This document shows, piece by piece, positions 16,253 to 24,787 of a DNA stretch of 64,000 bases. The stretch's first letter is position 1, and every line of letters begins with the position of its first letter. The stretch is taken from contig NZ_LIXI01000007.1 in the NCBI RefSeq assembly GCF_001905595.1, positions 1-64,000 of the forward strand, in the 5' to 3' direction. The position numbers and the translations under genes were made by a program. The notes under the pieces were generated by a model, which ran no database searches, was not told the origin of the DNA, and worked only from the letters and a program-made list of their open reading frames with translations. This DNA comes from Streptomyces sp. CB00316 (GTDB lineage: Bacteria; Actinomycetota; Actinomycetes; Streptomycetales; Streptomycetaceae).

Positions 16253-17554
16253 ATGAGCGCATCTCAGCCACCTCAGCCTCCCTCCTCCCCCGAGCTCCCC
16301 GATTCCCCTCGGACCGGCGGCGAGCCCGCCCGGGACAGCGAGGAGTCCCCTCCTCTCGTGGACAACACACCCACACTTCTCGTCAAGATCTTCGGCAAGG
16401 ACCGCCCCGGCATCACCGCCGGGCTGTTCGACACCCTCGCCGCGTACTCCGTCGACGTCGTGGACATCGAGCAGGTCGTCACCCGGGGCCGCATCGTGCT
16501 CTGCGCCCTGGTCACCTCGCCCACCGCGGGCGGGACGACCGAGGGCGACCTGCGGGCGACCGTGCACAGCTGGGCCGAGTCCCTGAAGCTGCAGGCCGAG
16601 ATCATCTCGGGCACGGGCGACAACCGGCCCCGTGGTTACGGCCGTTCCCACGTGACCGTGCTGGGGCACCCGCTCACCGCGGAGTCGACCGCCGCCATAG
16701 CGGCCACGATCACCTCGACCGGCGGGAACATCGACCGCATCTTCCGGCTGGCGAAGTACCCGGTCACCGCCGTGGAGTTCGCGGTGTCGGGAACGGAGAC
16801 CGCGGAGCTGCGGACCGCACTGGCGACCGAGGCCGCCGAGATCGGCGTGGACGTCGCGGTGGTCTCGGCCGGGCTGAGCCGACGGGCGCAGCGGCTGGTC
16901 GTGATGGACGTGGACTCCACGCTCATCCAGGACGAGGTGATCGAGCTCTTCGCGGCCCACGCGGGCTGTGAGGACAAGGTCGCCGAGGTCACCGAGCAGG
17001 CGATGCGGGGCGAGCTGGACTTCGAGCAGTCGCTGCACGCCCGGGTCGCGCTGCTGGCGGGGCTGGACGCCTCGGTGGTGGACAAGGTGCGCGCCGAGGT
17101 GCGGCTCACGCCCGGGGCCCGGACCCTGATCCGCACGCTGAAGCGCCTCGGATACCAGGTGGGCGTCGTCTCGGGCGGTTTCACCCAGGTCACGGACGAC
17201 CTGAAGGAACGTCTCGGCCTCGATTTCGCCTCCGCCAACACGCTGGAGGTGGTGGACGGCAAGTTCACCGGGCGGGTCGTCGGCGATGTGGTGGACCGGG
17301 CGGGGAAGGCCCGGCTGCTGCGGAGCTTCGCCGAGCAGGCGGGGGTGCCGCTCGCGCAGACGGTGGCCATCGGGGACGGGGCGAACGACCTCGACATGCT
17401 GAACACGGCGGGACTCGGGGTCGCCTTCAACGCCAAGCCCGTGGTCCGCGAGGCGGCGCACACCGCGGTGAACGTGCCGTTCCTGGACACCGTGCTCTAT
17501 CTGCTCGGCATCACCCGTGAAGAGGTCGAGGCGGCAGACGGCCTCGTCGACTGA
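16253..17554 (+). CDS. serB: Phosphoserine phosphatase SerB with N-terminal ACT domains
   Basis: A 433-residue enzyme of the last step of serine biosynthesis. Residues about 40-210 hold tandem ACT domains (LVKIFGKDRPGITAGLFDTLA; HVTVLGHPLTAES), which bind amino acids in homologues. The HAD domain follows: nucleophile Asp219 and Asp221 in VMDVDSTLIQDE, then VVSGGFTQV and AIGDGANDLDML. The length matches mycobacterial SerB2. It is preceded by a possible -10 (TACGGT at 16238-16243), only 9 nt before the ATG, so the mRNA may be leaderless or nearly so. It is divergent from the FHA-ABC gene across 249 bp. Confidence 0.95.
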   Translation: MSASQPPQPPSSPELPDSPRTGGEPARDSEESPPLVDNTPTLLVKIFGKDRPGITAGLFDTLAAYSVDVVDIEQVVTRGRIVLCALVTSPTAGGTTEGDLRATVHSWAESLKLQAEIISGTGDNRPRGYGRSHVTVLGHPLTAESTAAIAATITSTGGNIDRIFRLAKYPVTAVEFAVSGTETAELRTALATEAAEIGVDVAVVSAGLSRRAQRLVVMDVDSTLIQDEVIELFAAHAGCEDKVAEVTEQAMRGELDFEQSLHARVALLAGLDASVVDKVRAEVRLTPGARTLIRTLKRLGYQVGVVSGGFTQVTDDLKERLGLDFASANTLEVVDGKFTGRVVGDVVDRAGKARLLRSFAEQAGVPLAQTVAIGDGANDLDMLNTAGLGVAFNAKPVVREAAHTAVNVPFLDTVLYLLGITREEVEAADGLVD

Positions 17555-17578
17555 CGGTTGCGGCAGCCGTACGGAAGA

Positions 17579-17609
17579 GGGCCCCGGAACACCAGGTGTT
17601 CCGGGGCCC
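17579..17609. terminator. Terminator between serB and the phosphatase gene
   Basis: GGGCCCCGGAACACC (17579-17593) is repeated inverted at 17595-17609. The stem, with a loop opened at its tip, lies between two converging stop codons and probably acts on both. Confidence 0.8.
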
Positions 17610-17643
17610 AGCGCGTTCATGTGTGCCGGCGGGACCGGGGCAC

Positions 17644-18162
17644 TCAGTCGTTAGGTGTCCAGTACTCGGTGAGCCGGCCCGCCCCGTGCTCCACGCTCTT
17701 CCAGGAGCCGGGGAACTCCACCACGGCGTAGGACGCCGTCGGGAAGCCGTCCCGGGTCATCCTGGCCAGGGTGTCGCCCTCGGCCGAGCCGGAGAGGGCG
17801 TCGGCGGCTCCGTGCATGCCCGGGTTGTGACCGATCACCAGGAGGTTGCGGACCTCGTCCGGGGTCTCGTTGAAGAGAGTGATCAGATCGCCGAGGGAGG
17901 CCTCGTACAGCCTCTCCTCATAGACGGTCCTGGGGCGCTGTGCGAATTCGTGGACCGCCAGCTTCCAGGTCTCCCGGGTCCTGACGGCGCTGGAGCACAG
18001 GGCCAGATCGAAGTCGATACCGGAGTCGGCGAGCCTGCGGCCGGCCACGGGCGCGTCCTTACGGCCGCGCTCGGCCAGGGGGCGCTCATGATCGGAGGAC
18101 TGCGACCATTCCGCCTTGGCATGCCTGAGAAGGACGATCCTGCGAGGTGTCTCGACGCTCAT
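17644..18162 (-). CDS. SixA-type histidine phosphatase family protein
   Basis: A 172-residue member of the histidine phosphatase (phosphoglycerate-mutase-like) superfamily, SixA branch. The N-terminal LLRHAKAEWS carries the RHG-like motif with catalytic His14. SSAVRTRETWKLAV and the second-histidine region VIGHNPGMHGAADALSG follow. SixA of E. coli dephosphorylates a phosphotransfer protein; the substrate in Streptomyces is not known. It is cytosolic, with ATG at 18162. Three genes further on the same strand lack tight spacing, so it is probably transcribed alone. Confidence 0.9.
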   Translation of the reverse strand: MSVETPRRIVLLRHAKAEWSQSSDHERPLAERGRKDAPVAGRRLADSGIDFDLALCSSAVRTRETWKLAVHEFAQRPRTVYEERLYEASLGDLITLFNETPDEVRNLLVIGHNPGMHGAADALSGSAEGDTLARMTRDGFPTASYAVVEFPGSWKSVEHGAGRLTEYWTPND

Positions 18163-18266
18163 ACAACTCAGCTTCGCATGAAACGCGGCCTCTGGCGCAG
18201 GGTGTTGACGGGCTCATCCGGAAGGTTGACACGGTGGTCCGGGATGGGTTCGCCGTGACGCGTGGA

Positions 18267-18509
18267 TCAAGGGGCGAGCAGGTGGAGCGTGCGCTCGATC
18301 AGCTGTCCGAGTGCGGGGTCGGCGGTGGCCGCCTGTGCCTGCCCCGGGCTCATGATCATGAGCAGCAGAGCGGCGAAGGCGACGGCCGGGAGCGCCACGG
18401 CCCACCACGGCAGCCGTATCTCCACACGGTCGGCGGCCGGTCGATGGGAGACGGCCGGTCGGAGGGAGACAGCCGGTCGATGGGACCTGGGGTGCGCAGG
18501 GACCGGCAT
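18267..18509 (-). CDS. Small membrane protein of unknown function
   Basis: An 80-residue protein: a basic, Pro/His-rich N-terminus with a twice repeated HRPAVSLRPAVS-like unit, one hydrophobic helix (LPWWAVALPAVAFAALLLMIM), then a short exported or lumenal tail (ATADPALGQLIERTLHLLAP). The ATG at 18509 is preceded by GGAGG with suitable spacing and is preferred to the longer frame. I recognise no domain. Its topology (basic side in, tail out) is inferred from charge only. Confidence 0.72.
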   Translation of the reverse strand: MPVPAHPRSHRPAVSLRPAVSHRPAADRVEIRLPWWAVALPAVAFAALLLMIMSPGQAQAATADPALGQLIERTLHLLAP

Positions 18510-18657
18510 GTCCGCCTCCGTGGGTGTTCGGTTCGTTGCCGAAGAACCTACGGAACGGACCGGGCCGGTCCCATCCGGTGATCCACCCACTTCACCCTGA
18601 CCCTGGCCCCCTAGGGGACAGGGGGGCCAGCCCCACCATGGGCGGTGCGGCCGGGCG

Positions 18658-18774
18658 TCAGGGGGAGGCGATCGTGGCGATCACACCGATGACCACCGTG
18701 ACGAGAAGCATCGCCCCGAAGACGAGGAGGAGCTTCTTCTGACCGTTCTTGGGCTGCGGATCGAGCACTGGCAT
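18658..18774 (-). CDS. SGM_5486-type small transporter-associated membrane protein
   Basis: A 38-residue protein with a lysine-rich start (MPVLDPQPKNGQKK) and one membrane helix (LLLVFGAMLLVTVVIGVIATIA). It begins 17 bp after the stop of the CynX/NimT transporter gene on the same strand. The conserved family of such microproteins beside this transporter is, from memory, named after SGM_5486. Its helix probably associates with the transporter or stabilises it; this is inference. The start codon is ATG at 18774, with only a weak ribosome site. Confidence 0.75.
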   Translation of the reverse strand: MPVLDPQPKNGQKKLLLVFGAMLLVTVVIGVIATIASP

Positions 18775-18791
18775 GGAGACAGTCTCGCATC

Positions 18792-20093
18792 TCAGCACTC
18801 GTCCTCGATGGTCCGGTCCCGCCCCGCCAGCACACCGGCCACCATCTGCGGGATCATCAGGCACGCCATCAGGGCGATCGGCAGCCCCCAGCCGCCGCTG
18901 TGCTGGTAGAGCACGCCGACGAGCAGCGGGCCCGGGATCGAGAGCAGATAGCCGGTGGACTGGGCGAAGGCGGAGAGCCGGACCACCCCCGCCCCGGTCC
19001 GCGACCGCATGCCGATCATGGTGAGGGCGAGCGGGAAGGCGCAGTTGGCCACGCCGAGCAGCACCGCCCAGACCCACGCGCCGGCGGCCGGGGCCAGGTA
19101 GAGGCCGCCGTAGCCGATCAGGCCGCACAGGCCGAGGACGACGACGATGGGGCCCTGCTGCTTGAGCCGCCCGGCGACCCGGGGGATGACGAAGGCGAGC
19201 GGCACGCCCATCGCCATGGTGACCGCGAGCAGGACCCCCGCCGTACCGGCCGAGACCCCGGCGTCGCGGAAGATCTGCGGCATCCAGCCCATGGTGATGT
19301 ACGCGGCCGTCGCCTGGAGCCCGAAGAAGCATGCGAGCCCCCAGGCGGTCCGGCTGCGGGTGATCCGGAGCGCCGGGGCGTCGGCGGGGCGTGCGGCAGT
19401 CGAGCCGGGAACGGGCTGACCGGGCGCCGGGGTGCGGTCCCGTACGAGGACGATCCAGGGCAGCACCGCGAGGGCCGCGAGCACGGCCCAGACGGCCAGC
19501 CCGGACTGCCAGCTCCCGCCCAGCGCGCTCGTCAGCGGCACGGTGACGGCGGCGGCGAGGGCGGTGCCGAGGGCCAGGGCCATGGAGTAGAGGCCGGTCA
19601 TGGTGCCGACGCGGTCGGGGAACCAGCGCTTGACGATCACCGGCATCAGGATGTTGCTGACGGCGATGCCCATCAGGGCCAGCGCGCTGGCGGCAAGGAA
19701 CCCGGCGGTGGACCCGATGTACGGGCGGATGACCAGGCCCGCCGCGATGGCCGCCATGCCCGCACAGACGACGGCGCCCACACCGAAGCGGCGGGCGAGG
19801 CGGGGCGCCATGACCCCGAAGACCGCGAAGCAGAGCGGCGGTACGGAGGTGAGCACGCCCGCCACGCTGCCGCTCATGTGCAGCCCGTCGCGGACCTCTT
19901 CGAGGAGGGCGCCGAGGCTGGTGATGGCGGGGCGGAGGTTCAGGGCGGCCAGGACGAGCCCGACGGCGATCAGACGCAGCAGCCAGGGGGAGGGGGCCTC
20001 GGCGGCTCCGGGGAGCTGCGGGGCCGGTCCGGCCTGGGTGTGCGCGGCGCCGCCGCGGTTCAGGGTCTGAATCTGGGTCTCGTCGTCCGGCAT
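18792..20093 (-). CDS. CynX/NimT family MFS transporter
   Basis: A 433-residue major facilitator with 12 predicted helices and the CynX/NimT family start (LNLRPAITSLGALLEEV, the diagnostic NLRPA motif). The loop-2/3 region reads APRLARRFGVG. E. coli CynX is associated with cyanate and NimT with 2-nitroimidazole; the substrate here is unknown. The C-terminus ends in TIEDEC. It is transcribed with the 38-residue microprotein and is divergent from a GntR regulator gene, with a 16-bp palindrome in the shared promoter region. Confidence 0.92.
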   Translation of the reverse strand: MPDDETQIQTLNRGGAAHTQAGPAPQLPGAAEAPSPWLLRLIAVGLVLAALNLRPAITSLGALLEEVRDGLHMSGSVAGVLTSVPPLCFAVFGVMAPRLARRFGVGAVVCAGMAAIAAGLVIRPYIGSTAGFLAASALALMGIAVSNILMPVIVKRWFPDRVGTMTGLYSMALALGTALAAAVTVPLTSALGGSWQSGLAVWAVLAALAVLPWIVLVRDRTPAPGQPVPGSTAARPADAPALRITRSRTAWGLACFFGLQATAAYITMGWMPQIFRDAGVSAGTAGVLLAVTMAMGVPLAFVIPRVAGRLKQQGPIVVVLGLCGLIGYGGLYLAPAAGAWVWAVLLGVANCAFPLALTMIGMRSRTGAGVVRLSAFAQSTGYLLSIPGPLLVGVLYQHSGGWGLPIALMACLMIPQMVAGVLAGRDRTIEDEC

Positions 20094-20117
20094 GGGGCCA
20101 TCATAGAATCATGGGAT

Positions 20118-20133
20118 GATTGGTTGTCCAATC
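20118..20133. promoter_or_regulatory. Candidate operator for the GntR/FadR regulator
   Basis: GATTGG-TTGT-CCAATC is a perfect 6-bp inverted repeat with a 4-nt spacer. It lies between the divergent transporter and GntR genes. Its position suits self-regulation and control of the transporter; binding is untested. Confidence 0.5.
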
Positions 20134-20209
20134 TCGCGGAACCCCAGGATCCCCCGGTTTCCCTGCGAGAATTCGGCCCGGACCTGACAGCTCACGAGCA
20201 AGGAGCACC

Positions 20210-20884
20210 ATGGCGCTGACGTCTCCACGGCGTTCGGCACTCTCCGACCAGGTGATCGCGGAGTTGCGGAACCAGATCACGTCGGGCGAGTGGCCGGTCG
20301 GTTCGCGGATTCCGACCGAGCCGGAGCTGGTCGAGCAGCTCGGCGTGGCCCGCAACACCGTGCGCGAGGCGGTGCGGGCCCTGGCGCACAACGGGCTGCT
20401 GGACATCCGGCAGGGCTCGGGCACCTATGTGATCGCCACGAGCGAGCTGGCCGGGGTGATGCACCGCCGCTTCGCCGCCGCCGACCCGCGCCATGTCGCG
20501 GAGCTGCGCTCGACGCTGGAGTCGTCGGCCGCCCGGCTCGCCGCCGTACGGCGCACCGAGCGCGATCTGCGGCAGCTCGACGCCCTGATGGCTCGGCGGG
20601 AGGAGGCGTGGGCCGCCGGGGACGCGGAGGCGTTCGTCGCGGCCGACGCGACCCTGCACCTGGCGGTGGTCGCCGCCTCGCACAACGACGTCCTCACCGA
20701 GCTCTACGCGGACCTCGGGGATCTGCTGCGCGAATACCTACGGGATGACGTGGGACCCGAGCTGCGCCCGGAGAACCATATGGATCACGCGCGACTGGTC
20801 GAGGCGATCCGGGCCGGGGACGCGGAGACGGCGGCGGTCGAGGCGGCGAGCCACGCGCTGAACTGCTTGGCGGACCGGGTCTAG
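20210..20884 (+). CDS. FadR-type GntR family transcriptional regulator
   Basis: A 224-residue regulator. The winged helix-turn-helix spans about residues 8-75 (SDQVIAELRNQITSGEWPVGSRIPTEPELVEQLGVARNTVREAVRALAHNGLLDIRQGSGTYV in short overlapping motifs), and an all-helical FCD ligand domain follows (ELRSTLESSAARLAA, DATLHLAVVAASHNDVL, MDHARLVEAIRAGD). The FCD fold usually binds a carboxylate and a metal through histidines, and His residues in LHLAV and DHARL fit. The ATG at 20210 has AGGAG 9 nt upstream. It probably represses the divergent CynX/NimT transporter. Confidence 0.92.
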   Translation: MALTSPRRSALSDQVIAELRNQITSGEWPVGSRIPTEPELVEQLGVARNTVREAVRALAHNGLLDIRQGSGTYVIATSELAGVMHRRFAAADPRHVAELRSTLESSAARLAAVRRTERDLRQLDALMARREEAWAAGDAEAFVAADATLHLAVVAASHNDVLTELYADLGDLLREYLRDDVGPELRPENHMDHARLVEAIRAGDAETAAVEAASHALNCLADRV

Positions 20885-20900
20885 CCCCGGGAGGACTCCC

Positions 20901-21272
20901 TCAGAGCGGCGCCGGACGATGGCTGACCCAGGCGGTCGCGATCTCCTTCCAGCAGCGGTCCTCCAGCCGCACGGTCCGCCCCGGCGCCACCGCGACCGCC
21001 GCGCCGTCCGCGTCGACGTCCCACCAGCGGGCGCACTCGGTGTGGAGCTGGACCAGGTCGGTGGAGGGGTAGGGGTTGTGGCAGTACGCGACGACCCGGG
21101 AGCCCTCGATCGCCGTACGGCACTCTGAGCCGGCCGGTTCGGGCTTGGGGGGTTCCGTCGGCGCACCGGAGTCGGCGCCACGGGCGACGTGGACTCCCAG
21201 GGGTACGGCGAGTGCGGCGACGGCCGCCGATGCGGCCAGCAGGAGACGGGTGCGGCGACGCGTGGGGCGCAC
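20901..21272 (-). CDS. Secreted hypothetical protein
   Basis: A 123-residue protein with an N-terminal signal (basic RPTRRRTRLLL, hydrophobic AASAAVAALAVPLGV), then a Pro-rich stretch and a small C-terminal domain. The domain contains three cysteines (SECRTA, AYCHNPYP, TECARWW) and a fourth at EDRCWKE, so two disulfides are possible. I know no function. The GTG start at 21272 follows a GGGAGG-like site (about 21282-21287). It is convergent with the GntR gene and stands 175 bp downstream of fabI. Confidence 0.75.
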   Translation of the reverse strand: MRPTRRRTRLLLAASAAVAALAVPLGVHVARGADSGAPTEPPKPEPAGSECRTAIEGSRVVAYCHNPYPSTDLVQLHTECARWWDVDADGAAVAVAPGRTVRLEDRCWKEIATAWVSHRPAPL

Positions 21273-21447
21273 AGCGATCTCCCTCCCGCAGCCCGACAGA
21301 AGTCCGGTTCCTCCACATTCTGCAGTGGACCGGCCGACTTTTCGACCGGAGCGGCCGCATACGGTAACGGCCCCCGGTCGCGTACCGCCTCCGCAGAGAC
21401 GCGGGGGGGTACGCGGCCGGGGGCCGTCTCGCAGGGGTGGTGCGCGG

Positions 21448-22215
21448 TCAGGCGCCCATCATGTGCACGCCGCTGTCGACGTGGATGATCTCGCCCGTCG
21501 TCCGCGGGAAGAAGTCGGAGAGCAGCGCCACGATGCCGCGGCCGGCCGGCTCCGGGTCGGACATGTCCCAGGCGAGCGGGGCACGGTGGTTCCAGACGTC
21601 GGCCAACTCCGAGAAGCCCGGGATGGACTTGGCGGCCATGGAGCCGATCGGCCCGGCGGAGATCAGGTTGCAGCGCAGCCCGTCCTTGCCCAGGTCACGG
21701 GCGAGGTAGCGGGAGGTGGCCTCCAGCGCGGCCTTGGCCGGGCCCATCCAGTCGTACTGCGGCCAGGCGTACTGGGCGTCGAAGGTGAGGCCGACGATCG
21801 AGCCGCCCTCGCTCATCAGCGGCTTGCAGGCCATGGCCAGCGACTTCAGGGAGAACGCCGAGACGTGCATCGCGGTGGCCACGGACTCGAACGGGGTGTT
21901 GAGGAAGTTGCCGCCGAGCGCGTCCTGCGGCGCGAAGCCGATGGAGTGGACGACGCCGTCCAGCGAACCGAGCTCCTCACGGACCAGGCCTTCCAGCCGG
22001 TCCAGGTGCTCCTGGTTGGTCACGTCGAGCTCGATGACCTTTGCCGGCTTCGGCAGCTTCTTGGCGATGCGCTCGGTCAGGGTGGGGCGGGGGAAGGCCG
22101 TGAGGATGACCTCGGCACCCTGCTCCTGGGCCACCTTCGCGGCGTGGAACGCGATGGACGACTCCATCAGCACCCCGGTGATGAGGATGCGCTTGCCGTC
22201 GAGAATTCCGCTCAT
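21448..22215 (-). CDS. fabI: Enoyl-[acyl-carrier-protein] reductase (NADH), FabI/InhA type
   Basis: A 255-residue enzyme that reduces enoyl-ACP in the last step of fatty-acid elongation. Characteristic features are GKRILITGVLMESSIAFHAAK (the atypical glycine motif of FabI/InhA), HSIGFAPQDALGG, and the catalytic YDWMGPAKAALEA (Tyr...Lys with MxxxK spacing). LISAGPIGSMAAKSIPGF forms the substrate loop. It is closer to InhA of mycobacteria than to E. coli FabI. The ATG at 22215 lies 5 bp after the fabG stop, so the pair forms an operon. Confidence 0.95.
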   Translation of the reverse strand: MSGILDGKRILITGVLMESSIAFHAAKVAQEQGAEVILTAFPRPTLTERIAKKLPKPAKVIELDVTNQEHLDRLEGLVREELGSLDGVVHSIGFAPQDALGGNFLNTPFESVATAMHVSAFSLKSLAMACKPLMSEGGSIVGLTFDAQYAWPQYDWMGPAKAALEATSRYLARDLGKDGLRCNLISAGPIGSMAAKSIPGFSELADVWNHRAPLAWDMSDPEPAGRGIVALLSDFFPRTTGEIIHVDSGVHMMGA

Positions 22216-22220
22216 GGTGA

Positions 22221-22940
22221 TCAGTGACCCATGCCCAATCCGCCGTCAACGGGGATGACGGCTCCAGTGATGTACGACGCGTCGTCGGAGGCGAGGAAGC
22301 GCACCGCGGCGGCGATCTCCTCGGGCCGCGCGTAGCGGCCCAGCGGCACCTGGGACACGATGCCCTTTCGCTGCTCCTCGGTGAGCACCTGGGTCATGTC
22401 GGTGTCGACAAAACCGGGGGCGACGACGTTGAAGGTGATGTTCCGCGAGCCGAGTTCCCGGGCCAGCGACCGGGCGAACCCGACCAGTCCGGCCTTGGAG
22501 GCGGCGTAGTTCGCCTGGCCCGCCGAGCCGAGGAGGCCGACGACGGAGGAGATCAGGACGACGCGGCCCTTCTTGGCGCGCAGCATGCCGCGGTTGGCGC
22601 GCTTGACGACGCGGAAGGTGCCGGTGAGGTTGGTGTCGACGACGGAGGTGAAGTCCTCCTCGGACATCCGCATCAGCAACTGGTCCTTGGTGATACCGGC
22701 GTTGGCGACCAGCACCTCCACGGGACCGTGCTTCTCCTCGATCTCCTTGTAGGCCTGCTCCACCTGCTCGGCGTCGGTGATGTCGCAGCGGACCGCGAGG
22801 ACACCGACCTCGGTGAGGGCCTGGGGAGGCTCGCCGGAGCGGTAGGTGATCGCTACCTGGTCGCCGTTGTCGGCGAAGGCGCGGGCGATGGCGAGGCCGA
22901 TGCCCCGGTTTCCTCCGGTGACGAGAACCGAGCGGCTCAA
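22221..22940 (-). CDS. fabG: 3-oxoacyl-[acyl-carrier-protein] reductase (FabG-type)
   Basis: A 239-residue SDR that reduces 3-oxoacyl-ACP. The cofactor loop is TGGNRGIGLAIA; NAGITKDQLLMRM, SSVVGLLGSAGQANYAASK (Ser-Tyr-Lys triad) and APGFVDTDMT match FabG. I chose the TTG at 22940, which has AAGGAAAGG upstream and starts the family N-terminus SRSVLVTGG. The longer frame to 23186 is not credible. It is the first gene of the fabG-fabI operon, matching the known Streptomyces arrangement, and divergent from tldD. Confidence 0.93.
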   Translation of the reverse strand: MSRSVLVTGGNRGIGLAIARAFADNGDQVAITYRSGEPPQALTEVGVLAVRCDITDAEQVEQAYKEIEEKHGPVEVLVANAGITKDQLLMRMSEEDFTSVVDTNLTGTFRVVKRANRGMLRAKKGRVVLISSVVGLLGSAGQANYAASKAGLVGFARSLARELGSRNITFNVVAPGFVDTDMTQVLTEEQRKGIVSQVPLGRYARPEEIAAAVRFLASDDASYITGAVIPVDGGLGMGH

Positions 22941-23177
22941 CGGATCACCCTTTCCTTGGCGGTGTGGTGCGCAGTCCATGGCGGGCTGGTACGTCGAAAA
23001 CCTATCGGTACCGTGCGCCGATCGAGGAATCGGGCCCTGACAGTGGCTCGTCCGGGGCGCTGTGGGGTTCCTACAGTCCGCGCGGTTGCGTGCCGGGCAC
23101 ACACGTCCGCGATATCCCCGGCTTTCCCCGCCTTCCGCATGGTTCACTGCCGTCGTGTATCGAGAAGGGAATTCCCT

Positions 23178-24701
23178 GTGCCCCACGAGGTAGATCAGTC
23201 ATTCCTGGCCCTGCCGCTGCGCGCGCTGGCCGACGCGGCGCTCGCGCGGGCGCGGGCGCTCGGCGCCACGCACGCCGACTTCCGGCTGGAGCGGGTGCGC
23301 AGCGCCTCCTGGCGGTTGCGGGACGCGCGGCCTGCCGGGGCTTCGGACAGTACGGACCTCGGGTACGCGGTGCGGGTGGTGCACGGCGGGGCCTGGGGGT
23401 TCGCCTCGGGCGTCGACCTGACGATGGACGCGGCGGCGAAGGTGGCCTCGCAGGCCGTCGCCATGGCCAAGCTGTCCGCGAAGGTGATCGCCGCCGCCGG
23501 GTCCGATGAACGCGTGGAGCTGGCGGACGAGCCGGTGCACGGCGAGCGGACCTGGGTCTCGGCGTACGACGTCGACCCGTTCTCCGTACCGGACGAGGAG
23601 AAGGCGGCGCTGCTCGCCGAGTGGAGCGGGCGGCTGCTGGGCGCGGACGGGGTGGCGCATGTGGACGCGTCCCTGATGACCGTGCACGAGAACAAGTTCT
23701 ACGCGGACACCGCCGGGACCGTCACCACGCAGCAGCGGGTGCGCATCCAGCCGCAGTTCACCGCCGTCGCGGTGGACTCCACGACCGGTGAGTTCGACTC
23801 CATGCGGACCATCGCACCGCCCGCGGGACGCGGCTGGGAGTACCTGACCGGGACCGGCTGGGACTGGGACGCCGAGTTGGAGCAGATCCCCGGGCTGCTC
23901 GCGGAGAAGATGCGGGCACCGAGCGTCGAGGCGGGGACGTACGACTTGGTCGTCGACCCGTCGAACCTCTGGCTGACCATCCACGAGTCGATCGGCCACG
24001 CCACCGAGCTGGACCGGGCGCTCGGTTACGAGGCGGCGTACGCGGGCACGTCGTTCGCCACCTTCGACCAGCTGGGCAAGCTGACATACGGCTCCCCCGT
24101 CATGAACGTGACCGGTGACCGCACGGCCGAGCACGGTCTCGCGACCATCGGGTACGACGACGAGGGCGTCGAGGCGCAGTCCTGGGACCTGGTCAAGGAC
24201 GGCACGCTGGTCGGCTACCAGCTGGACCGCCGGATCGCGAAGCTCACGGGTCTGGGCCGCTCCAACGGGTGCGCGTACGCGGACTCGCCGGGCCACGTCC
24301 CCGTGCAGCGCATGGCGAACGTGTCGCTCGAGCCGGACCCGGGAGGGCTGTCGACGGAGGACCTGATCGGCGGGGTCGAGCGCGGGATCCATGTCGTCGG
24401 CGACCGGTCCTGGTCGATCGACATGCAGCGCTACAACTTCCAGTTCACCGGGCAGCGGTTCTTCCGCATCGAGAACGGCAAGCTCGCCGGGCAGCTGCGT
24501 GATGTGGCGTACCAGGCGACGACCACGGACTTCTGGGGCTCGATGGAGAAGGTCGGCGGCCCGCAGACGTATGTGCTCGGCGGCGCGTTCAACTGTGGCA
24601 AGGCCCAGCCGGGCCAGGTCGCGGCGGTCTCCCACGGCTGCCCCTCCGCCCTCTTCCGAGGCGTGAACATCCTCAACACGACGCAGGAGGCCGGACGATG
24701 A
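23178..24701 (+). CDS. tldD: TldD family metalloprotease subunit
   Basis: A 507-residue TldD homologue. TldD carries the zinc motif HExxxH, here HESIGH at residues 269-274, in the TldD-TldE heterodimer that degrades unfolded peptides and matures some ribosomal peptides in other bacteria. Other family marks are YAVRVVHGGAWGFAS near residue 60, TDFWGSMEKVGG, and the ending CPSALFRGVNIL. The GTG at 23178, with AAGGGA upstream, gives the normal N-terminus. The stop overlaps an ATG (ATGA) at the start of the 86-bp duplicated segment before tldE. Confidence 0.93.
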   Translation: MPHEVDQSFLALPLRALADAALARARALGATHADFRLERVRSASWRLRDARPAGASDSTDLGYAVRVVHGGAWGFASGVDLTMDAAAKVASQAVAMAKLSAKVIAAAGSDERVELADEPVHGERTWVSAYDVDPFSVPDEEKAALLAEWSGRLLGADGVAHVDASLMTVHENKFYADTAGTVTTQQRVRIQPQFTAVAVDSTTGEFDSMRTIAPPAGRGWEYLTGTGWDWDAELEQIPGLLAEKMRAPSVEAGTYDLVVDPSNLWLTIHESIGHATELDRALGYEAAYAGTSFATFDQLGKLTYGSPVMNVTGDRTAEHGLATIGYDDEGVEAQSWDLVKDGTLVGYQLDRRIAKLTGLGRSNGCAYADSPGHVPVQRMANVSLEPDPGGLSTEDLIGGVERGIHVVGDRSWSIDMQRYNFQFTGQRFFRIENGKLAGQLRDVAYQATTTDFWGSMEKVGGPQTYVLGGAFNCGKAQPGQVAAVSHGCPSALFRGVNILNTTQEAGR

Positions 24702-24787
24702 ACGGCGACCACGGAACCGGCGGGGGGTCCGGGGGTCGTCCCCCGGGCAGGCACAGTCTCAACACGACGCAGGAGGCCGGACGATGA
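24672..24787 (+). repeat. 30-bp direct repeat around an 86-bp insertion/duplication between tldD and tldE
   Basis: A 30-nt block beginning CTCAACACGACGCAGGAGGC and ending in ATGA occurs at 24672-24701 and again, identically, at 24758-24787. It contains the end of tldD, a GGAGG ribosome site and an ATG. Between the copies lies a palindrome-rich segment (GTCCGGGGGTCGTCCCCCGG, about 24727-24746). The segment behaves as an insertion bounded by a duplicated target. Confidence 0.85.
24698..24787 (+). CDS. 29-codon mini-ORF created by the tldD-tldE junction duplication
   Basis: ATGA at the end of tldD opens a 29-codon frame, MNGDHGTGGGSGGRPPGR then HSLNTTQEAGR, that ends in the ATGA start of tldE. 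Both ends overlap by ATGA, so ribosomes could pass from tldD through it to tldE. It ends with the same peptide as TldD because of the repeat. It is probably not a functional protein but may keep translation coupled. Confidence 0.4.
   Translation: MNGDHGTGGGSGGRPPGRHSLNTTQEAGR

Noticed and set aside
16004..17620. Continuous minus-strand frame upstream of the FHA-ABC gene, antisense to serB
   Set aside because: It is antisense to the well-defined serB gene. The FHA domain starts at the GTG at 16003.
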